Assembly (NCBI GenBank): GCA_020002185.1
Contig: CM034535.1
Coordinates: 64,846,757 to 64,910,756 of the forward strand
Origin: Paraescarpia echinospica
Taxonomy: Eukaryota > Annelida > Polychaeta > Sabellida > Siboglinidae
Reading direction: 5' to 3'
DNA: 64,000 bases
The notes beneath the pieces were generated by a model, which saw only the letters and a program-made list of their open reading frames with translations, was not told the DNA's origin and did not search any database. Shown here piece by piece: positions 1-12,600 of this stretch. A program made the translations under genes and the position numbers. Position 1 is the first letter of the stretch. The number at the start of each line of letters is the position of its first letter.

Positions 1-1330
1 ATCCACACCATCGCCCGCCAAGCTAAAGACTAGGGTGCATTCAGCAGCCCTTACTCCTGTGACTTCAATCCACACCATCGCCCGCCATGCTAAAGACTAG
101 GGTGCATTCAGCAGCCCTTACTCCTGTGACTTTAATCCACACCATCGCCCGCCAAGCTAAAGACTAGGGTGCATTCAGCAGCCCTTACTCCTGTGACTTC
201 AATCCACACCATCGCCCGCCATGCTAAAGACTAGGGTGCATTCAGCAGCCCTTACTCCTGTGACTTCAATCCACACCATCGCCCGCCAAGCTAAAGACTA
301 GGGTGCATTCAGCAGCCCTTACTCCTGTGACTTCAATCCACACCATCGCCCGCCATGCTAAAGACTAGGGTGCATTCAGCAGCCCTTACTCCTGTGACTT
401 TAATCCACACCATCGCCCGCCATTCTAAAGACTAGGGTGCATTCAGCAGCCCTTACTCCTGTGACTTTAATCCACACCATCGCCCGCCAAGCTAAAGACT
501 AGGGTGCATTCAGCAGCCCTTACTCCTGTGACTTCAATCCACACCATCGCCCGCCATGCTAAAGACTAGGGTGCATTCAGCAGCCCTTACTCCTGTGACT
601 TCAATCCACACCATCGCCCGCCAAGCTAAAGACTAGGGTGCATTCAGCAGCCCTTACTCCTGTGACTTTAATCCACACCATCGCCCGCCAAGCTAAAGAC
701 TAGGGTGCATTCAGCAGCCCTTACTCCTGTGACTTTAATCCACACCATCGCCCGCCATAAAGACTAGGGTGCATTCAGCAGCCGGGCTGCTTTCAGCAGC
801 CCTCCTGTGACTAGCCACTAAAGACTAGGGTGCATTCAGCAGCCCTTACTCCTGTGACTTTAATCCACACCATCGCCCGCCATTCTAAAGACTAGGGTGC
901 ATTCAGCAGCCCTTACTCCTGTGACTTCAATCCACACCATCGCCCGCCATGCTAAAGACTAGGGTGCATTCAGCAGCCCTTACTCCTGTGACTTCAATCC
1001 ACACCATCGCCCGCCATTCTAAAGACTAGGGTGCATTCAGCAGCCCTTACTCCTGTGACTTCAATCCACACCATCGCCCGCCAAGCTAAAGACTAGGGTG
1101 CATTCAGCAGCCCTTACTCCTGTGACTTCAATCCACACCATCGCCCGCCATTCTAAAGACTAGGGTGCATTCAGCAGCCCTTACTCCTGTGACTTCAATC
1201 CACACCATCGCCCGCCAAGCTAAAGACTAGGGTGCATTCAGCAGCCCTTACTCCTGTGACTTCAATCCACACCATCGCCCGCCATGCTAAAGACTAGGGT
1301 GCATTCAGCAGCCCTTACTCCAGTGACTTC
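1..1330. repeat. 67-bp satellite array
   Basis: About 20 tandem copies of a 67-bp unit that begins ATCCACACCATCGCCCGCC and ends with CTCCTGTGACTT(C/T)A. The spacing is exact (for example copies at 1, 68 and 135). Copies differ mainly at two diagnostic sites: CCAAGC, CCATGC or CCATTC after the GCCCG block, and ACTTCA or ACTTTA at the end. The first copies alternate AAGC and ATGC, suggesting a 134-bp higher-order unit. One copy around 758-825 is scrambled (deletion plus an inserted GGGCTGCTTTCAGCAGCCC). The array runs off the left edge, so its true size is unknown. No coding potential is evident. Confidence 0.95.
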
Positions 1331-1814
1331 ACCAATCTGATGAACTGGTTGCCTTGTGACATGCATATGACCATGTTTGAGCAGGCTTAGTGATAGGAGT
1401 TAGCAATCGACAGAGTTCAAAGTGATGCATTTAACAAAGCAATTGATGCATTTACTGTAACAGTGACGCATCAACAGAGTCGAGGAGTGATGGTGCTCTA
1501 TTTCAAAAGTATATTTGAGTACAGTCTACAGGCAGATCTGAGTAAGATAAAAGCAGAATAAATAATTTATATATGTATATATATATTATAATAAATATAT
1601 ATATTAAATATTTAGCAGTGTTCAGCTAAAATCTAAAAATCAACTCGACAACCCTCCCAACCAAATTTTTTGATTTACTGTGCCTTTAAAGTTTGCCCCT
1701 GCAGTGTTCAGCTATAGTTTGACCATTGAGTGGTGTGTTGCAGAATGGTGCACCCTGCTAACTGACCACTGCTGAGGGTGACAATGCTGCCCCGCCTGGT
1801 CACATGACAGCAGG
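1331..1814 (+). other. Upstream flank / 5' UTR of TEX2 exon 1
   Basis: AT-rich sequence with a TATATA tract near 1570-1610. A good branch-point-like CTAAC (1757-1761) followed by pyrimidine-rich sequence and AG dinucleotides (up to 1813) suggests that the first coding exon may be preceded by a splice acceptor, with a non-coding first exon outside the window. An in-frame TGA at 1779-1781 precedes the ATG at 1815. A short ATG-initiated frame of 7 codons (1784-1807) sits just upstream and would act as a uORF if transcribed. Confidence 0.45.
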
Positions 1815-3059
1815 ATGAGTAAGAAGAAGGATGCCCCACCCCGACCCCCCGCCCCCAAACTCACCCTCAACAAGCTGGGGGGTCGACAGGGGTCAGTCGG
1901 GTCAATATCTGTCCACTACAGCCCTTCGATGGACAACAGAAATGGCGATCTAGACGAGGATGTCGTGTTTGACCCGGGCACGTCGAGCGACGTGGCACCG
2001 GTGTTGATTAAAAGCAAGGCATGGCTCATGCAGCAGCAGCAGCAGTCTCGGTCTGCCCCATCGTCCGAAGCGACAACCCCTGTGTCTGCCAGTCAGAAGC
2101 TCATCAGTCAGTCCAGTCTTGACCAGGGGCTGCTACGACCCACCCAAGATGTGGCGCAGTTCCGCGAAGGCAGCGAGAAATCGCTGTTGTCGGGACTGCG
2201 CGAGAAACTCAATGATCTCCCCAACGCGTTTATCGGGAAGATCGAGGAGATTTCTAGCGACACGGTTTTCGCGGACATCGTCGACAGGAAACTTAAGAAA
2301 TCCGACTCGATGGATTCTTCCCGCAGTTTTGGCGGAACAGCGGCGCTTGACATGACTTCAGTCCAAGGGATCGAATCGAGAAAAAATCCAACTTCAACAC
2401 CAGATGGCGTAGCCGTCGAGGAATTTATGACTCCCACGGATGCACTGCCTGTACAAAATGCAAGCAGAAGAACTGCCTACGACACCAATGACAGGTTAAA
2501 TTCGCTGGGTATTGAAGCTGAAGCATCGGAGTGTCACCCCACGAATGGTGTGGCGATGGGTGGGACAACCAGTTCACCAACAGTGGCTTCCCGCGATCGC
2601 ACTTTTTATTTCCCGCCAAAGACGAATGCTGACAAGACACCAATGACCCTCTCCGGTCTCCTCCTAACCAGAGAGGATAGCATCGACGACATTCCAAGCA
2701 GCGAATCGGAGAACACGTTCTTCGATGCTGACGATTTACCGCCAACACCTACTGCTGCTAAAGTGACACCAAAACCACCTGCCGTTAGTCAAGAGCAACC
2801 GACGCGATATATACTTCCAGTTCAGAAGATTGTTACGGCTGTCGTCTGTGTTCTTGCCTATCTTGTGGTTCCGCTGCCGTCTTTTGTCTCCGGACTTTTG
2901 AGCGGGGTCGCGCTGACATTCTTCATTATCAAACTTCACCAATTCATCACACAGCCTTCATGCCCGAAGGAGCCGTTTGTAGTTCCTGACCTTGACACGT
3001 TACCCCCGATAAGCGTGCCGGAAATGCGCGAGTCAAAGAATGAAGATGGAAAGTTCAAG
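1815..3059 (+). CDS. TEX2: TEX2 coding exon 1
   Basis: Encodes residues 1-415 and ends in phase 0 at TTCAAG|GTAACG. It contains the disordered Ser/Pro-rich N-terminus, including a short poly-Gln (MQQQQQS), and the hydrophobic hairpin around VTAVVCVLAYLVV that anchors TEX2 in the ER. The reading frame runs only 10 codons past the donor before a stop, which supports the splice site. Confidence 0.9.
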
Positions 3060-6000
3060 GTAACGTTCACTTTATTTACATTGACCTTATAAATTACGAT
3101 GTCATATCCTCGCGCTCCAGGGGGAGCTGCTGATAACATCAGTCTCAGTACCCCCTGGCAGATCACCTTGCCAAACTCTCAAGATAAGGTCAGCCAATAA
3201 TATTATGTCCAATACTGCACAACGGCTCATGGGAATGATCAAAATGGTTAATTATATTAGGAGTCCTTGGACTTGAGGGTTTTGTCTTGGAAGTGGACAA
3301 TGGGTGTCTGCACTGTTATCACGGGTGGTACAGCGAAGTCTGTTATGAACGCAAGGGTAGTGAACGTAGTCACCACCCCTGGCTTGTGAAGGTGTAATGT
3401 CAAGTTGTATAATATTATAAATCACAATGAGTAAATACTTAGAAACAAGGTCTTATTAAACTAATGATTTTGAAGCCTGTTGGGCATCCAGTTGTAGTAT
3501 GTACATATTGAGCTTTGAAGTTGGACCGAGGAAGTATAAAGGATGTTGCATATATATATATATATATATGTGTGTATATATTATAATTTTATATGTCTGA
3601 TGAATGATGATAAAGATTTTCTTTGCAGCTCCAGGTAAAAAGCCACTCATTACCAAATAAAACTATCCTGAAAAAAATTGTTGGGGAAATAGTAATTGGT
3701 ATCCCCTAATACTGTGCAGGAAATGCTTGTGTATGTCAAACTATCACAGTAATTTTTATAGTATTATATATATATATATAACAGTCACATTCTGCTGGCT
3801 AAATGCATGATGCATCAGACCAATAGTGTCTAGATTACAGCCACACCATTGTCTTCTGAGAGGGTGTTTCCGCTGTCAAGAGACATTGTACAGCCCGGCA
3901 TACGTGTACTTAATTCTAGCTAACAACTCGTCGGCAGATGAACAGCCAGAGTAGTCCTCAAGTCGCAAGTTTGACGCATTTCCCAAAGTAGTATCAGTGT
4001 CCACAATGTTGGTGTCTGACTCATGGACAATTAATTTTGTTGGCCAACAAGCTTTTCGCATGTACATTAGGTAGCCTAACCCATGATGGTGGAGATGGTT
4101 TATTACAGAAATTGTAATACAATGTCAGTTTAATTGTATGCCATACACATAAAGCTCCCATGATGCAAAATTGCAGAACACAATTTTGTACTGTAGTACA
4201 ACTGTCGCAATTCTCAATCAGAAAACAATTCCCATATTGTCACACATCTGTCTCCGAACCCACATGCTTCCATTCCTCCCCACCACCATCTCCGGGAGGA
4301 CGTAGACCACGTGGCCACAGCGCAGTAATGGAATCAGACTTGCAAATGTGATCAGTGCAATACATGACTGATGTCACCCCAGGTGTGGACCAGGCAATGA
4401 GGAACACAACGTCTAGATCTATATTATATGCTGGATATATATATGTGCATGTATAATATAATGTGCACACATAATGTGCATGCACATGTGCATACAGTCT
4501 CACACACACATACAGTCACATGCATGCATACACACACACATGCCAGGGGCCTAGCCAGAGACCCTGTCTGCTGACTTTGCTGGGCTTCAAGACTGGCAGA
4601 TGGCTGGCCAAGGTGGGTAATTACAACTGATAAGATTAATGGAATTTAGACTGGGGGGCCAGCTGGCCACTAGATTATCTAATAGCACCACACACCACCA
4701 CACACACACCATACACACACACACACACCACACACACACACACACACACCACACACACACACCACACACACCACACACACAACACACACCACACACACCA
4801 CACACACCACACACACACACCACACATACTACACACACCACACACACACCACACACACCACACACACCACACACACACCACACACACCACACACACACCA
4901 CATACAAACATGTACACACACCACATGCACAAACATCACATAGACACGCGCACACATGCACACAAACACCACACACTGACACACCACACACACCACACAA
5001 ACCTCTGACAATAATCCCAGGATCTGCCTTTCATTAATTTAAGACATTTTCATCATCTGGCAATTAAATATCCCCCGAACAATAATCCAAGCACTCTATT
5101 TTGCTGCTATTGTAGAAAGTAACTTCACAGCTGGACATAATTATAGACATAACTAGAATAGAAAATGCAATCCCCAAAGAGGCACTCTGCCCTTGAAACA
5201 TAACAATGCCATTGATTATATAGTATGTATACAGAGCTCTACAACTTGCAAGAAAGCATCCATTATTAGAACGGTGTACTGGTAATGATGCTGTGAGAAA
5301 GCTTAGTGTCCAGCGGTCACATAGACAGATGCTGAAATGCCACTGCAGGATCAGGCAATTTTTTTTTCTCATCTTGCTTAATTCAGACTGATTGAGCTGT
5401 CAACCTTATGTCTGGCTGGCAATCTTCAAAGCGCTGGACGATGAGATGTACTTTGAGTGATAACACTGATATTGATTTTATGTAATTCTAAATTCTAAGT
5501 GGGAATCTTGATATAAATAAATAAAAGTACTTATATAGTGCCCAATCAATTAAAATTGCCCACAGGCGCATTACATACATGCACACGTATATAATAGTAT
5601 TTTACATAAAAAGAAATGCTAACTAAGAAATAAATATGTAAAAAGTATAACATTACCTTAAATATAGTTACTAAAAAAAAAAAAATCACATATATGTGGT
5701 TGATCTGTCATCAGATGTAGAGGTTTCTCGCTAAAGAAAGGCCGATCTAAAACTTGCAGTCTTTGCAACAAATGGTTGACATAAATACTTGTACATTGGC
5801 CTTGTTTGATAATAACATTTATTCAATTTATATACTATATTATATTACAGTATTTATATATAGATATATTTGTTGAACATGGAAAATGGTTGTTTTGATG
5901 TCAAACCCATTTACAGTGTGATTTCTGTTTTGGAAATAGTACAATGCTTCACATGCGTGACATGGTATGTGAGTTGCAGGTATAAAATAAAAACTGTTTT

Positions 6001-6574
6001 GTGTGGATCGATACGTGCGTGTCGAGCGATGCGTGTTTTATGAGTTTTCCAATAGCAACTGTCATAGTTGCCAGATTACACAAGATCGCAGTAATATTGA
6101 TCATGTTGAATGTCAGTGGACATGGTGTGCATGCATGCGTGGTTGTGTGGAAGGCCGGCCCAGCCGTTTTTTCCATCAGTTGTCACTCTAAAACCTTATT
6201 TGTGGTTAGCCCGGTCTCTTGCTACCTGTGTCTCTACACTGCTTAGAACTGCCATACATATGTGTAAGCATGCAAGTACGAACATGCATGTATTTATGTA
6301 CTAACACACAGCACACAGTGTCTACTGTAACTGTCATGCATGCATGCACACATATACCCATGCATGCACGCACGCATACAGGCACACACCACCACCACCA
6401 TACCACACTACACGCACACTCTCTCTCTGTCTCTCTCTGTCTCTCTCTGTCTCTCTCTGTCTCTGTCTCTCTCTCTCTGTCTCTCTCTCTGTCTCTCTCT
6501 TCTCTCTGTCTCTCTCTGTCTCTCTCTCTGTCTCTCTCTCTGTCTCTCTCTCTCTCTGTCTCTCTCTCTCTCTG

Positions 6575-6640
<66 letters not shown>

Positions 6641-9600
6641 ACAGGTCTATATAGACAAGCATAGCCATACATGTACGTAACACACACATACAAACACACA
6701 TGTACATACTGGTACAATTACACACATTCATGAGCACACACACCAACCCAAGCCATGGTACATACCAAGGGGTAGTTTGAATATGCATTTTTATTACATC
6801 TCTTTCCTTGCAGGGATGGATGAACGAGGTATCAAAGTACGACCTAAAAGAGTATCACATCAACCAGTCACAGTCTGTCTTTGTGCAGCTAGAGGGCGTT
6901 AGTCTACGCCTCCAGCGGGCACAGAGTCGGGTGCTGAAGCGGGCAATGTGGAACGAATCGCAGCGTGGCAATGTCACCTTCTCGCTGCACCAGCGTTTCT
7001 TCAAACTCACAGATGCACAAGTCAGCCTTCTCCCCAAAGGTATTGTCTGTAAGCGCCTGTGGAGCAAGAAATACCCGATCCTCATCGAACTGGTCGCATC
7101 CCTGCAGGATTCACCATCCTTTGATGACCTTGGGGAGCCAAACGTCAGCGTGGAAGACTTGAATGTCGACAACAGTGATCCCACGGTTCGGCGGTTGTAT
7201 TTGTTCGCACGGACACCGCGTGAAAAAGAGGAGTGGTATTGGCGATTTGTTGCCGCAGCTTCTGGGCTTCCGCTTCCTACGAAGATGGCTAAACTGCTGA
7301 CGAAACTCCAAACGGTAAGGTCACGGGGTTCAAGTCTGACATCAACTGACTCAAACACCAAGAAACGGTTAGACTCGAACGATTCAGATAACGAGAGTAT
7401 TCCACCTGATGTGCCACTGAACGAGGACAGTTTGTTGGCGTACATGCAGTACATGGCTCGGATCATGCCGATGAGGCAGCCCGGGATTCCGGGACCAGGG
7501 AAGGGACTGCGACTGTGTGAGCCGAACCTACTCTTCCTCAATGCCTTCATTGCACGCTTCTTCTGGGACTTCCTGCGGGAGAAGTACTGGGCAGGGAAGA
7601 TACAAACAAAGATACAGAAGAAACTCAGCAAGATTCATGTGAGTTTCATCATGTTGCTCAGGGTCAAAAATAGATTTCAGTGAGCGAAAAATATACCACT
7701 CAAAACGCATTCAACACCTCTCAGTTCAACAGTCGCTAGCAACCTTATGACTCATCCAATCCTGACGATCTTGGTATTGTTTGAAAGCTTACACATTGTG
7801 TGATTCAAAAAGAGGATGGCGCGTATACCATGAAATCAAGAACTCTTGTTGTATCATCTACGCATGTCTAAAACCTATGTAAATTAGAAAGTGGTGCTAA
7901 AATCTGAAGATTATTGAACTGAGTACCTGAAGCTAACATCGTTCGGAAGTTTGTAAAACATCAAACATGGCAACAATTATAAGTGAATTTATAGATTGTT
8001 TTATGAATGGTAATTGGGAAACCATTTGCATGCTGGAATAATAGAAAGTGTAAACTTTCAAACAAAATTTACTGTTGAGTCTAGCCACTATTGAATTGAG
8101 AGTTGTACATTTTTGTTTTGTTTTGAGTTGTAAATTGTTTGGTCTCTTGTAAATTTTTGTCAGTGTACTAGTACAGTTAAAGATCTACTTGCTGTGTAAT
8201 TCTACAAAAAAACTCAGATCACAAGTAGGTATCTAGAAATCAGGTTGTCTTTAATTGTGAATGCTTTGTTAAAGATGCTCGTGTAAATATGTGAGAAAAA
8301 TTGTAAATAAGTTAGAGTATGTAAATGTACTAATGTTATTACAAGGAAAATGTTTACATAAGTCATCCATATGAAGAGTAGAAGCAACAAAACAGCAAAA
8401 ATATTGTGTTTGTTTTCATCTAGAATGTAAACACTTTGTCTAAATTTGACCTTAGGACAACAGTACACATTTGTGAAACCATATAAATGGGAAGATAGAA
8501 TTTTGAATGATGTAAATTTTGGCTGCCACCTTTTCAGTTGGCAACCGTGTAACTTAGTGCAAGGCAGCTTTCGCTGGCCCAGCATGACCAAAGCAAACCT
8601 GCCAAGTGAATTAGTTTGATCAGCTGAGCTTCTCCGCAGTTGTCCTGACACTTTGATCCAGGATTGGTCAGTTCTAGAGACTGTCATTGTCACTCTGATC
8701 AGCCAGATCACAGTCTGCACTTGTGTCGTAAGTCCAGGATTGTCCTGGTGGCTCATAGATCTTTGCTGTATAATCACGGCCGCCACTCGACATATTTTTT
8801 CAGCGTAATCCTCCCAGACAATCAGGGCTTGAAATAGTTGTTTTCATCAGAGAACTCAATCTTGAGTAATGTGCCAAGACTTGAGAGGAAACACTGACTG
8901 CAGTTGGACAGAAATGGAACATTGCTCCTTTAGGGTATTGAATCGACTTCAAGTTTTGTCTCTAGCTCGAATGCTTTTTGGTGCTCCTGTGTTTTGCCAA
9001 GTTTTCCATCCAATTCAGATTGAATGGGATGTGTCAAGATTAACAGGCAACCCCAGGAAAAGGTTGGGGATTATGCTTACTGTATGGAAATGGTTTGTTT
9101 CGTTAAATTTATTTATTGTGTTCTGATTGTAACTATGCCTCTCCACCTATTAAATTTATTTATTGTGTTCTGATTGTAACTATGCCTCTCCACCTATTAA
9201 ATTTATTTATTGTGTTCTGATTGTAACTATGCCTCTCCGCCTATTAAACTAATTGCAGATATTACTTAAATTGTTCACACACTCAGAATTGAACAATAAT
9301 GAAACAGTTCTGTACTCAATCAAGGAAACAGACCTAGGCCAGAGTTTGAACTGTCAGGGCCTTACTTTGACTGCCTGGATCTCTGAGTGTGAGACAGAGG
9401 TTGAGCTATAAAAGATCCTTGTCCTGACTGCCTGATTCCTGTGCAAGGAACATTGACATCAGTTACCATTACCATCATCTGTAGTTGCTGATAGTGACAC
9501 TGTCACCTGTAATCACTGGCTACACTAACAAATCACCTCCCTTTTTTCTCGCTCTCATCTGTCACAAATCACCTCTTTGACATTTTCTGTTGCGTAATAT

Positions 9601-12600
9601 TATCATATTAAACAATGGAATGCTTTAATACAGACTGATGCGTTTATTAGCAAAATCATGTGCAAGTCTTTGCATGTCTGCATGCACTGTCATTACAGCC
9701 ACGCGCTACACCCGTGCCTGCATGCATGATGCTCACACTCAGAGCAAGATCAATCTTTGCAGCGCACTGTCTGTCTTACACAGTTACAGACACTGTACAT
9801 GTTCTTGAAATCTAGCTTCTTGGAGCGCAGTAACGTAGCGGTAAGAGCTCCGGACTTTCGACTGAGAGAACGCGGGTTCGAATCCTGTGCTGCGGTGTCG
9901 TACCTTGGGCAAGTTCATTTACTCTGCATTGCTTCAGTTCACTCAGCTGTACGAATGAGTACCTGGCTATCGACAGCGGTGGATATTTGTGTACGAACAG
10001 TCTTCGTGCATTAATTGCAGCATGGCTGAATGCTTCCCAGAGAAGTCGAGATGGTGTTCAATTGAACAGGTCTGCCAGGGAATAATGTGTAAAGTGCTTT
10101 GAGCAGCCCTGAGGATTGGATACTGCGCTATATAAGAACTTACCTTTACTTTTTTACTTAAAAGTGGATTACCTTTAGTCCAATACTATTCACTGTAACT
10201 ATTAACTGTCCTGTGAGATTTATGGCAATAATTAGTCCTTCAATTTTCATTATTTGTAGCAAAAGCGAGTCCTATGAAATGTGTACCAATAGTTAGGCCT
10301 TTGATATTTGACAACTGTTTAGCTCACATCAACGTAAGTGGCCTTGCAACACTATTCAAACCCCCGACCTTTCCATTTCTGTATTGCAATTGATATATAT
10401 ATAGCTGTTTACATGGCTACAAGTGAAAGGAGATATAAATCTTGAGAAGCAGGTCAAAATCGTAAATACAAAATGGAACACTACACAAGCAGCAAACACA
10501 AACAAGTGTCTTTTGATGAATTACCAATGGGCACAAACATGCAATAGTGGAATGGCATGATTTATGAATCTTGCACAATAGCAGGAATGACCTCCAACAT
10601 ATTCAGCCAGAATACACAAAATAATGGCAGCTAGCTACCACCAATAGACTTAATTGTGTAATTGCGATATTAAGATTGAACGAAAGTAAACTTGTTAGCT
10701 TTGAAATGTTGATGGCCAATAACGTAAATATTGTAGAATTTGTTCATCCGTAGACCGAACTTGCTGAAATGCAATGGGGGGGTTGAACAAAATGGTGATG
10801 CCACCTAGTGGTAATTAATTAGATATAATCCGGACTTTCGGTGGATGTAAAACAGGATTGTATGTCGTCAACCCTTGTTCCCTGCCAGGTGCCATATTTT
10901 ATTGATGAGCTCACTGTGACGGGAATCGAGATTGGCAGCGAGATGCCCATCATCCGTCGTTCAACCCAACCTTTCCTGAATGACCGTGGGCTGTGGTCGG
11001 ACCTCGATATTACGTACAACGGCGGCTTCCGAATGTGTCTTGAGACAAAGGTGAATCTGATGAAGCTGAAGAAGATGTCGTCAGGCAGCTCCTTTGTTGT
11101 AGAAAGCAATGACAGGAAATACACCAAGAGGTGAGTGTAGGGGTGAGTGTAGGGGGTGTTTAAACCTTACTGGTTGTTATTTCTGTCTGGGTTTGTCCTG
11201 ATACAAATGGGTGTTCCTTATATCAGGAGTTGTTATAGCGAGAGTCCACTGAGCTTCTGATACATGTTTAATTATACCCACAATAGGCAGAGTTCATGTG
11301 ATTACAATGTTTATATTACAAATGTGACCATATTATAATTGAAATGCAAATTATACTAAAAATTATGTATCACATGGATAGGTGGCGGTTTTTTCTGTCA
11401 CCACATATCGCAGCATCTATTGTTGCAGTTTAGTATTCAGATACACTGTACATGTATGTTTTTAAGTGTACTGTGGACCTTTTCACTAATATTCTTATTA
11501 GATCATTATAGCATGATTAGGCTCTTTAAATTAAATTTTGCTCCTTAACATTGATTTTATATACTGAAAACTTTCAACACCAGGATATGTCACCAAGACA
11601 CTTGGAATTGTCAACGTGTTTTTGAAAGTGTCCTAGATGATACAGCAGCGTCTTTTTGTATTTTGAAAACCTCCTTAGATTTCACAACCAATTAGAACTA
11701 TTTCCCTGATGAAATGGTCACAAGGAAATTTATGGTCCCCTGGGCACGTTGCTTGTGTTCTGCACATGTGTGTGTGTATGCGCGCATGTGTGTACGCGTG
11801 TGTGTGTGCATGCATACATGTGTTTGAGGGCGTGTGTGTGCATGCATACATGTGTTTGAGGGCATGTGTGCATCCGTCATCTCCACCAAGACTTGCACAT
11901 AAACCCCTCTTTGTGTGTGTGTGTGTTTGTTTGTGTTTGTATGTATGTGCATGTGTATGTGTGTATGCGCATGTGTGTGTGTGTGATTGTGTGTGTCTAT
12001 GCGTGCGTGATTGTATCTCCACCAAGGCCAGCATGTAGACTCCCTGTGTGTTTGTGTGTGTGCAAGTATACATGTGTGTAATGTGTATATCTTCACCAAT
12101 GTCTCCATGTAGCCCCCCCCCCATGTGTCTGTGCTTCGTGCGTGCATGTGTGCGTGGGTGTGTGTGTGTGTGTCCACCAAGTCCATCGTGTAGTCCCACC
12201 GTGTGTGTGTGTGCGTGCTTGAGTGCGTGCATGCATGCATGGGGTGTGGGTGTGTGTATCCACCAAGTCCACCATGTAGCCCCCCTGTGTGTGTTTGCTT
12301 GCGTGCATGCATGGGGTGTGGGTGTGTGTATCCACCAAGTCCACCATGTAGCCCCCCTGTGTGTGTTTGCTTGCGTGCATGCATGGGGTGTGGGTGTGTG
12401 TATCCACCAAGTCCACCATGTAGCCCCCCTGTGTGTGTTTNNNNNNNNNNNNNNNNNNNNNNNNNNNNNNNNNNNNNNNNNNNNNNNNNNNNNNNNNNNN
12501 NNNNNNNNNNNNNNNNNNNNNNNNNNNNNNNNNNNNNNNNNNNNNNNNNNNNNNNNNNNNNNNNNNNNNNNNNNNNNNNNNNNNNNNNNNNNNNNNNNNN

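Larger units (their letters stand above)
3060..6813 (+). other. TEX2 intron 1
   Basis: GT-AG intron of about 3.75 kb. It holds TA-rich tracts near 3550 and 3765, the CA-type microsatellite at 4685-5003, a degenerate SINE/LINE tail in minus orientation near 5520-5590 (its reverse complement contains GGGCACTATATAAG), and the TC/CA microsatellite at 6417-6638. I see no convincing coding sequence. Confidence 0.8.
7639..10888 (+). other. TEX2 intron 2
   Basis: GT-AG intron of about 3.25 kb. It contains a 47-bp triplication (9102-9246) and a tRNA-derived SINE (9820-10155). The remainder is AT-rich sequence in which I see no further structure. Confidence 0.8.

Noticed and set aside
1..1330. Possible CRISPR array because of regular repeats
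   Set aside because: Units are contiguous without unique spacers, and the sequence is eukaryotic; it is a satellite.
4587..5037. Cys/Val/Trp-rich and His/Thr-rich open frames
   Set aside because: They are translations of an imperfect CA microsatellite with no other content.
6219..6788. Ser/Leu- and Arg/Glu-rich open frames
   Set aside because: Translations of the TCTCTCTG/CA microsatellite.
6855..7631. 258-codon minus-strand frame opposite TEX2 exon 2
   Set aside because: The plus-strand reading has clear PH-like and SMP homology and splice sites; the antisense has none.
8214..8786. 190-codon minus-strand frame in TEX2 intron 2
   Set aside because: No recognisable motif, AT-rich and hydrophobic by composition only; no supporting splice or promoter signals.
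9840..9905. Functional tRNA gene
   Set aside because: A and B boxes are present but the acceptor stem and anticodon arm do not fold convincingly and the sequence continues as a SINE body; a second diverged copy exists.
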